From assembly GCA_963805525.1 (NCBI GenBank), contig CAWDUT010000006.1, forward strand, positions 868,001 to 932,000: a DNA stretch of 64,000 nt, written 5' to 3'. Shown piece after piece: positions 59,151 through 64,000 of this stretch; position 1 is the stretch's first letter; every line of letters begins with the position of its first letter. The DNA is from DASQFQ01 sp963805525 (lineage in GTDB: Bacteria; Actinomycetota; Thermoleophilia; Solirubrobacterales; Solirubrobacteraceae). The notes beneath the pieces are model-generated. The model did not search any database, was not told where the DNA came from, and saw only the letters and a list, made by a program, of their open reading frames with translations. The position numbers were made by a program, and so were the translations under genes.

Positions 59151-59522
59151 ATGGCCAAGGGCGATGGAAACGGGTCGGGCGTGGAGGTCGGCGAGGGGCC
59201 CCACGGGCGCGGGGTGTTCGCGACGCGCGCGTTCGCCAAGGGCGAGGTCGTCGAGTCCTCCCCGACCGTCGAGCTCGCGGACGCCGACGTCACCGGGCGC
59301 CTCAACGACTACGTCTTCTCGTCCGTCAACGAGGGCGACGTCCTGCTCGTGCTCGGCCTCGGCATGCTCTTCAACCACTCGGCGAAGCCGAACCTGGAGT
59401 ACGTCCAGGACGACGCCACCACGATCGTCTTCCGCACCGTCCGCAAGGTGAAGCGCGGCGACGAGTTGACGATCGACTACGGCGACGAGTGGTGGGAGAC
59501 GCGCGGGCTCGAGCCTGACTAG
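59151..59522 (+). CDS. SET-domain protein
   Basis: A 123-residue bacterial SET domain: GRGVFATRAFAKGEVVESSP (first motif, ~20-39), GLGMLFNHSAKPNLEYV (N-H-S-x-x-P-N, ~71-87) and VRKVKRGDELTIDYGDEWW (ELTxDYG, ~100-118). The SAM-binding and catalytic Tyr residues are present. Substrate unknown; bacterial SET proteins methylate lysines of ribosomal or DNA-binding proteins, or free amino acids. TATCTT (59137-59142) lies eight bases upstream. It converges on the SnoaL-like gene by a four-base overlap. Confidence 0.9.
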   Translation: MAKGDGNGSGVEVGEGPHGRGVFATRAFAKGEVVESSPTVELADADVTGRLNDYVFSSVNEGDVLLVLGLGMLFNHSAKPNLEYVQDDATTIVFRTVRKVKRGDELTIDYGDEWWETRGLEPD

Positions 59523-59893
59523 ACGCCCGCGGCCTCGAGCGCCGGCCCCATGCGCTCGGCGAGCGCGATCAGCCCAGACGCCGGCCGGACCATCACCGTG
59601 AACTCCGCGATCCGGCCGTCCGCCGCCGGCCGCAGCAGGTCGAGGCCCTGGAGCGAGCGCTCGCCCACCCGCGCCTCGAAGATCAGGCCGTGGACGCCCT
59701 CGCCCTCGAGTTCGTCCGTGTAGCGGAAGTCCTCGAACACGCCGAAGACCGTCCGGAGGATCGTCGCGACGGTCTCGCGGCCCTCGTACGGCTTGAACAC
59801 GGCGGGGCTGCGGAACACGACGTCATCCGCCAGCAGCGCGACGGCGGCGTCGAGGTCAGCGCGCTCGACCGCCTCTCGGAACGGATGCGCCAC
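59519..59893 (-). CDS. SnoaL/NTF2-like protein
   Basis: A 124-residue NTF2-fold protein: GTG start at 59893 (MAHPFREAVERADLDAAVALLADDVVFRSPAVFKPYEGRE), the usual SnoaL N-terminal helix pair and strand, EARVGERSLQGLDLLR and a final helix. Such proteins bind or isomerise small hydrophobic molecules. The start codon shares a base with the stop of a 22-codon upstream ORF, so translation could be coupled. Confidence 0.88.
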   Translation of the reverse strand: MAHPFREAVERADLDAAVALLADDVVFRSPAVFKPYEGRETVATILRTVFGVFEDFRYTDELEGEGVHGLIFEARVGERSLQGLDLLRPAADGRIAEFTVMVRPASGLIALAERMGPALEAAGV

Positions 59894-59961
59894 TACCCGG
59901 CCCTCCGCGCCCAGACGACGGCGAGGTTGGCGAGCCAGAACCCGTGCGGCACCCGAGCCAT
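59893..59961 (-). CDS. Possible 22-residue leaderless leader peptide
   Basis: ATG at 59961 opens MARVPHGFWLANLAVVWARRAG and stops at TAG whose last base is the first base of the SnoaL GTG (TAGTG). TATCCT (RC of 59969-59974) is seven bases upstream of the ATG, at the spacing seen for leaderless genes in this window. It might be a leader or a small protein; conservation is needed. Confidence 0.3.
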   Translation of the reverse strand: MARVPHGFWLANLAVVWARRAG

Positions 59962-59983
59962 GGCGGGAAGGATACGCCCGCCC

Positions 59984-60012
59984 GGCGCCAGGACCGGAGC
60001 GGTCCTGGCGCC
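59984..60012 (-). terminator. Terminator hairpin downstream of the RTX-like gene
   Basis: GGCGCCAGGACCG-GAG-CGGTCCTGGCGCC, a perfect 13-bp stem and three-base loop, 13 bases beyond the stop at 60025 of the RTX-repeat gene. Confidence 0.75.
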
Positions 60013-60024
60013 TGCGGGGAGGGA

Positions 60025-61740
60025 CTAGCGCGACAGCGTCGCGCGCGGGAGCACGTGCTTCGCGCCCGCGACGGTGATGACCGTCTTGCCTTTGATGTTG
60101 GTGCGCGTGTGCGCGGCGATCCAGCGCCGCGACGCCACGCTCGACGACCGCACGGAGTCGCCCGTGAGGCTGTTGATCACGACGTTGTCGCCGGTGCCGC
60201 CGTCGAGGATGTCCGCGCCGGGGCCACCGATCAGGACGTCGTCGCCCGCGCCGCCCAGCAGCGTGTCCGCGCCGGCGCCGCCGATCAGGACGTCGGCGCC
60301 TTCGCCGCCGTCTGCGGTGAGCTGGATCGCGTCGGCGGCGAGGCCGCTGGCGTCGACCACGTCGTCACCGGCCAGCGCGTTGACCGTCAGGCGGTCGTTG
60401 GCGCTGCTCGCTCCGGTCACGGAGACCACGGCGGGGAGGCCGTTGACCTGCGCGCTCGGGCCGGTGCCGCTGACCGTCACCACGTCGTCGCCGTTTGTGG
60501 CGTTGGTGATGACGTTGTCGGCTGCGCCGTCGTCGCCGCCGCCGCCCGTCGCATTGAGATCCTCCGACACGTTGGTCACATCGGTGCCGGAGAGGTCGTT
60601 CACGGTGAGGGTGTCGGCGCCGCCGAGGGCCTTGACGGCGATCGACTCGACGTCGTTGAGGTCCATGGTGATGGCCGCCACGTCGCGGGTGAAGCGCACG
60701 CGGCCACCGTTGGCGGAGACGTCCATCCGCTCGTTGATGTTCGCGCCGTTGAACAGCATCTTGTCGGCGCCGTCCTGGCCCTCGATGGTGTCGCTGCCGT
60801 CACCGGGATCCCACTGGAACGTATCGTCGCCGGCGCCCATGAACGCGGTGTCGTTGCCCTGCTGGCCGTCGACGAAGTCGTTGCCGTCGCCGCCGAGCAG
60901 GATGTCGTTGCCGTTGCTGCCGGACAGGTTGTCGTTGCCCGTGCCGCCGTCGACCGTGATGCCGATCAGCGCGGCCAGGTTGCCGGTGGCGGAATAGCTG
61001 TCGTCGCCGCCGTTGGCGTTGACGGTGAGCTTCTCGGACGTCCCGATGTCGATCGAGAACGGCGCGGGGTTGATGCGGTCGAAGCGCACGCGCGTGCCGT
61101 TGGCGGTGGTGGTGAACTGCTCGGCGCCGTTGCCGCCGTTGACCTCGACGGTGTCGGTGTCGGCGCCGCCCTCGTTGAGGTCGGTGTCGTCGCCGGGGTT
61201 CCAGATCATGCGGTCGTTGCCGCTCTGGCCGAAGACCTGGTCGTCGGCGTCGCCGCCGGTCAGCGTGTCGTTCTCGTCGCCGCCGAACAGGAAGTCGGAC
61301 CCGCCCTTGCCGAGCAGGGTGTCGTTGCCGGTCTGGCCGAACAGCTGGTCGTTGCCCGAGCCGCCGGTGAGGACGTCGTTGCCGGCGCCGCCGAACAGGT
61401 TGGCCTTCGGCAGCGCGCCGTTGACCTCGCTGAGCGTGACGGTGTCGTTGCCGGCCTGGCCGAAGACCTGGATGAGGGCGGTGTTGGCAACCGTCGGGGT
61501 CCCGCCCACGACGGCGATGGCACCGCCGTTGACAAGGAGTCGGCCGGCGGCATCACGGCTGACCGTGATGTTGTTGCTGAGGCTGTCGCCGAACACGCTC
61601 AGGGTGCCGTTGCTGAACGTCGCGGTCGTGGCAGCGCTCGCGCTCATGGCGGTGCCCGCGAGGGCGGCGACCGCGAGCACGGCACTGGTCATCAGCCGGC
61701 GCGCAGCGCGTCGCCGGCCGTGGGTACGGCTGGATCCCAT
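60025..61740 (-). CDS. Secreted RTX-type calcium-binding repeat protein
   Basis: A 571-residue protein with signal peptide (RRLMTSAVLAVAALAGTAMSASA). Many G-G-x-G-N/D-D-x-L/I nonapeptides occur in groups, e.g. GGAGNDVLTGGSGNDQLFG, GGDENDTLTGGDADDQVFG and GGAGADTLLGGAGDDVLIGG. These form calcium-stabilised beta-rolls. The C-terminal end (RTNIKGKTVITVAGAKHVLPRATLSR) carries no known sorting signal. No type I secretion genes are nearby, so Sec export is likely. AAGGAG lies before the ATG, so unlike its neighbours it has a leader; a G-rich block precedes it. Confidence 0.93.
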   Translation of the reverse strand: MGSSRTHGRRRAARRLMTSAVLAVAALAGTAMSASAATTATFSNGTLSVFGDSLSNNITVSRDAAGRLLVNGGAIAVVGGTPTVANTALIQVFGQAGNDTVTLSEVNGALPKANLFGGAGNDVLTGGSGNDQLFGQTGNDTLLGKGGSDFLFGGDENDTLTGGDADDQVFGQSGNDRMIWNPGDDTDLNEGGADTDTVEVNGGNGAEQFTTTANGTRVRFDRINPAPFSIDIGTSEKLTVNANGGDDSYSATGNLAALIGITVDGGTGNDNLSGSNGNDILLGGDGNDFVDGQQGNDTAFMGAGDDTFQWDPGDGSDTIEGQDGADKMLFNGANINERMDVSANGGRVRFTRDVAAITMDLNDVESIAVKALGGADTLTVNDLSGTDVTNVSEDLNATGGGGDDGAADNVITNATNGDDVVTVSGTGPSAQVNGLPAVVSVTGASSANDRLTVNALAGDDVVDASGLAADAIQLTADGGEGADVLIGGAGADTLLGGAGDDVLIGGPGADILDGGTGDNVVINSLTGDSVRSSSVASRRWIAAHTRTNIKGKTVITVAGAKHVLPRATLSR

Positions 61741-61751
61741 CTTGGCTCCTT

Positions 61752-61783
61752 GGGAGGGGGTGGGGGAGGGGTAGGGGTGGGGG
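61752..61783 (+). promoter_or_regulatory. Six-run G-quadruplex motif upstream of the RTX gene
   Basis: GGGAGGGGGTGGGGGAGGGG and the following TAGGGGTGGGGG have six runs of three to five G with one- or two-base loops. It lies on the template strand of the minus-strand RTX gene, 11 bases beyond its start codon. The 61784-61826 remainder shows nothing. Confidence 0.6.
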
Positions 61784-61826
61784 CCTTGGTGAGTAGAACG
61801 CCCGATTCCGGACGTCTATTCCGCCC

Positions 61827-62456
61827 CTAGTTCGCGAGGCCGCGCGAGTACGCGTAGACCACGGCCTGCGCGCGGTCGCGCACCCCGGCCTTGGCGAAGA
61901 TGTGGTTGACGTGCGTCTTCACCGTCGCCGCGCTCACCACCAGCCGCTCGGCGATCTGCGCGTTGCTGAGCCCCTCCGCGATCAAAGCGAGCACCTCCGC
62001 CTCGCGCGGGGTGAGCTCGTCGGGGAGCTCGGCGGGCGCGGCGCTCAGCGCCGCCACCACGTGGTGCTGCACGCTCGGGTCGAGCGCCGCCTCGCCGCGC
62101 GCGACGGCCTGAACCGCCGCGAGGATCTCCTCCGCGCCCGCGTCCTTGGTCAGGAAGCCGCGCGCGCCGGCGCGCAGCGCGCCGAGGACGGAGGCGTCGT
62201 CGGCGTACGTGGTCAGCGCGATCGCGCGCGGGCGCTCGCCGCGCGCCGCCAGCCGCCGGATCGCCTCGATGCCGTCGAGCCGCGGCATCCGCAGGTCCAT
62301 CAGCACGACGTCGGGGTCGTGCGTCGCCGCGAGCGCCACCGCCTCCTCGCCATCCGCGGCGGTCGCCACGAGCTCGATCCCGTCGAGCAGCCCGAGCAGC
62401 GTCCCGAGGCCCTCGCGGACCACGCGCTGGTCGTCGGCGAGCATGACGCGGATCAC
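61827..62456 (-). CDS. NarL-family response regulator
   Basis: A 209-residue regulator: IRVMLADDQRVVREGL (acidic pair), VVLMDLRMPRLDG (phospho-Asp, ~50), LTTYADD and LTKDAGAEE switch residues, HTH LTPREAEVLALIAEGLSNAQIAERLVVSAATVKTHV (~143-178). GTG at 62456 overlaps the kinase stop (GTGA). Partner of the kinase encoded upstream; the pair probably controls the divergent ABC transporter through the palindrome at 63616-63633. Confidence 0.95.
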   Translation of the reverse strand: MIRVMLADDQRVVREGLGTLLGLLDGIELVATAADGEEAVALAATHDPDVVLMDLRMPRLDGIEAIRRLAARGERPRAIALTTYADDASVLGALRAGARGFLTKDAGAEEILAAVQAVARGEAALDPSVQHHVVAALSAAPAELPDELTPREAEVLALIAEGLSNAQIAERLVVSAATVKTHVNHIFAKAGVRDRAQAVVYAYSRGLAN

Positions 62457-63595
62457 TCCGGCAGCCACAGCTCCACCCGGAAGCCGTCGCCGGCCGGGCC
62501 GGCGCGCAGTTGCCCGCCGAGCAGCTCGGCGCGCTCTCGCATGCCCGTGAGGCCGTAGCCGCCGCCCACCGAGCCGTTCCCGTTCAGCGCCGGGCCGCCG
62601 TCCTCGACCACGAGCCGGGTGCCGTCGTCCTCATAGGCGAGCGCGACTGAGACGTGCTCCGCGGCGCTGTGCCGCGACACGTTCGTCAACGCCTCCTGGG
62701 CCGTGCGGTAGACCGCGAGCCGCGCCTCGGATGCGAGCTCGCGCGGCTCGCCCTGCACGGTCAGCTCGACCTGGTCGCCGAAGCGCTCGGCGAGCGCGTC
62801 GAGCGCCGGCAGCTCGTCGCCGCGCAGCGCGGAGATCGCCGAGCGCGCCTCGCTCAGCCCGGTGCCGGCCAGATGGTGCGCGCGCTCGATCGCCTCCACC
62901 ACCTCCGGGTCGGTGCCGCGGTCGCGGGCGAGCAGCCGCGCGCCCTCGAGCTGCAGCGCGAGCGCCGACAGCGAGTGCGCGAGCACGTCGTGCATGTCGC
63001 GCGCGAGGCGGCTGCGCTCGGCCTCGGCGGCGGCCTCGGCGGTCTCTTCGCGCGACTCGCGCAGCTCGTCCACCAGCGCTTCGGCCTCGTCGCGGCCGAG
63101 TCGCAGCTCCCGCATCAGCCGGATCACGAGGAACCAGGGGATGACGGAGAAGAGGAGCCCGCTGACCTTGGCGGCGGCGTCGTCGATGAACAGCGCGGTG
63201 ACGAGGACCTCGCCGCCGAGCGCGAGGCCACTCACGATCGCCGCGGTCACGAGCGGCAGGCGCATCGCCGAGATGACGACGACGATGTAGACGGCGGCCG
63301 AGCCCGCGCCGTCCGGCTGCAGCCCGGTGAGCGCGATGCCCGAGGCGGCGATCAGCGCGAGCCCGGCGAACCGCCGCGCCTGCGGCATCGGCCGCCACGG
63401 CAGCGCGACGGCGGCGCCCGCGACCAAGGCGGCCAGCGAGAGCGTGACCCACAGCCCGTCGCCGGAGAGCGCGGGCCGCGGCTCGGTCGCGAAGATCGAG
63501 GCCACGATCGTCGCCAGCGCGACGAGGCCGATGGTGCGGAGGGCGTACGGGATTCCCACGCGCCAAACGGTACGGCGCGCACTCCGCGGTGTCAT
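62453..63595 (-). CDS. NarL-type sensor histidine kinase (HisKA_3)
   Basis: A 380-residue kinase with about six N-terminal helices (~20-155), coiled coil EALVDELRESREETAEAAAEAERSRLARDMHDVLAHSLSALAL containing the H-box (His in RDMHDVLAHS, ~207), and a C-terminal HATPase (~280-378; LTNVSRHSAA, VVEDGGPALNGNGSVGGGYGLTGMRERAELLGG). The ATG at 63595 is used; a GTG at 63559 with TACCGT seven bases upstream is a strong alternative. The two-component pair with a divergent ABC transporter is a common drug/peptide-sensing arrangement. Confidence 0.93.
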   Translation of the reverse strand: MTPRSARRTVWRVGIPYALRTIGLVALATIVASIFATEPRPALSGDGLWVTLSLAALVAGAAVALPWRPMPQARRFAGLALIAASGIALTGLQPDGAGSAAVYIVVVISAMRLPLVTAAIVSGLALGGEVLVTALFIDDAAAKVSGLLFSVIPWFLVIRLMRELRLGRDEAEALVDELRESREETAEAAAEAERSRLARDMHDVLAHSLSALALQLEGARLLARDRGTDPEVVEAIERAHHLAGTGLSEARSAISALRGDELPALDALAERFGDQVELTVQGEPRELASEARLAVYRTAQEALTNVSRHSAAEHVSVALAYEDDGTRLVVEDGGPALNGNGSVGGGYGLTGMRERAELLGGQLRAGPAGDGFRVELWLPE

Positions 63596-63615
63596 CGGAT
63601 CCCGGGTGGATCCGT

Positions 63616-63633
63616 CTCCACCCGTGGGTGGAG
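63616..63633. promoter_or_regulatory. Palindromic operator candidate CTCCACCC-GT-GGGTGGAG
   Basis: A perfect 8-2-8 palindrome between the divergent histidine kinase (start 63595) and ABC ATPase (start near 63693); another GGGTGGA half-site lies at 63604-63610. Likely binding site of the NarL-type regulator encoded at 61827-62456. Confidence 0.5.
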
Positions 63634-63692
63634 GCGCAGGTTCGACCCTCGCGCCGATGACAGACGCCGCCGCGATGCCCATGCTGTCGGGC

Positions 63693-64000
63693 ATGACATC
63701 CACCCTTGTCCACACCGAGACCGCCATCGAGGTCAGCGGCGTCCGCCGCGCTTACGGCCCCGTGCAGGCGCTCGACGGCGTCGACCTCACGGTCCGCCGT
63801 GGCGAGCTGCTCGCCCTGCTGGGTCCCAACGGGGCCGGCAAGACGACGCTCGTCGAGATCCTCGAGGGCCACCGCGTGGCCGACTCCGGCCACGTCGACG
63901 TGCTCGGCCACGACCCCGCGAAGCGCCAGCGCGCGTTCCTCGAGCGCATCGGCATAGTGCTGCAGGAGGAGGGACTCGATCCCAACCTCAACGTCGGCGA
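63693..64000 (+). CDS. ABC transporter ATP-binding protein (partial, runs off the window)
   Basis: The N-terminal ~103 residues of an ATPase: AIEVSGVRRAYGPVQALDGVDLTVRRGELLALLGPNGAGKTTLVEILEGHRVADSGHVDVLGHDP, with Walker A GPNGAGKTT and IGIVLQEEGLDPNLNVGE (Q-loop). In-frame ATGs at 63657, 63675 and 63681 are alternative starts. The DrrA/CcmA-like form suggests export of a drug or lipid with a permease encoded beyond the window. Confidence 0.93.
   Translation, partial: MTSTLVHTETAIEVSGVRRAYGPVQALDGVDLTVRRGELLALLGPNGAGKTTLVEILEGHRVADSGHVDVLGHDPAKRQRAFLERIGIVLQEEGLDPNLNVG

Noticed and set aside
59944..61830. A long plus-strand frame opposite the RTX-repeat gene
   Set aside because: Its Val-Ala-Gly repeats are the reverse reading of the Gly-Asp RTX repeats, with no independent start or family; the minus strand carries signal peptide, repeats and terminator.
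1..64000. CRISPR arrays, prophage, tRNA and rRNA genes
   Set aside because: No regularly spaced repeats, no phage structural genes, and no cloverleaf or rRNA-like segment was found.

Overview
High-GC DNA (about 70% or more by eye) with GTG starts, many leaderless promoters (TANNNT 6-11 bases ahead of the start codon), F420/LLM-type enzymes, a NHEJ-type LigD polymerase and several paralogous secreted proteins with lysine-rich tails. This suggests an actinobacterium, most likely a Thermoleophilia/Solirubrobacterales-type soil bacterium (inference from gene content, not from a database match). No rRNA, tRNA, CRISPR array or phage block was seen. The window opens just upstream of an Lrp regulator and ends inside an ABC transporter ATPase gene.

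Layout. 0-4.4 kb: Lrp/AsnC regulator and two tandem secreted proteins that share a proline linker and a basic C-terminal tail, each with an apparent frameshift. 4.5-10.7 kb: EamA exporter, aminotransferase, YihY/BrkB membrane protein, LigD polymerase, a small unknown gene, a serine hydrolase and its TetR regulator. 10.7-15.2 kb: flavin monooxygenase plus SDR, PAS-LuxR regulator, a gene-free stretch with riboswitch-like motifs, and an ArsR regulator between two START-domain (SRPBCC) genes. 15.2-16.7 kb: an IS110-family insertion. 16.7-31.7 kb: a surface-polymer block (polysaccharide deacetylase, diguanylate cyclase, GT2, two GT4, sulfotransferase, methyltransferase, a nucleotidyltransferase/CDP-alcohol transferase fusion, a DUF5941-like membrane protein, a second nucleotidyltransferase, a glycerol-1-phosphate dehydrogenase, a second CDP-alcohol transferase, and an ABC exporter of the TagGH/Wzm-Wzt type). 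31.9-41.4 kb: a second ArsR-SRPBCC pair, MTHFR-like protein, GNAT, P-loop kinase, DHA2 exporter, RibD-like reductase, STAS protein, LtrA, acyl-CoA-dehydrogenase-like and LLM oxidoreductases and an octopine-dehydrogenase-like protein. 41.4-55 kb: a second envelope block (membrane glycosyltransferases, YncE/phosphoesterase, O-antigen ligase-like protein, PQQ-type propeller, GT2-GtrA, glycosidase-like protein, and a GT39/response regulator/histidine kinase operon). 55-64 kb: DUF1801, NarL regulators, vanadium-haloperoxidase-like protein, NYN-LOTUS protein, SET protein, RTX-repeat protein, and a two-component system divergent from an ABC transporter.

How it fits together. In the 18.6-31.6 kb block, G1P dehydrogenase, cytidylyltransferase and CDP-alcohol transferase genes sit beside glycosyltransferases and an ABC polymer exporter. 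This reads as a route to a phosphoglycerol- or polyol-phosphate-containing wall polymer or glycolipid. The 49-55 kb operon carries its own candidate operator, 11-bp-spaced CCTGAG repeats, ahead of the GT39 gene, ahead of the response regulator gene and ahead of the neighbouring GT2-GtrA gene, which suggests one envelope regulon.

Most unusual features: two copies, 21 kb apart and inverted, of a ~170-bp near-complete hairpin whose arms differ in a way that preserves G-U pairs on one strand only, each copy beginning at or within 10 bases of a stop codon; the CCTGAG regulon; the G1P/CDP-alcohol cluster; and a gene-free stretch with partial resemblance to a c-di-AMP riboswitch and no obvious target gene.
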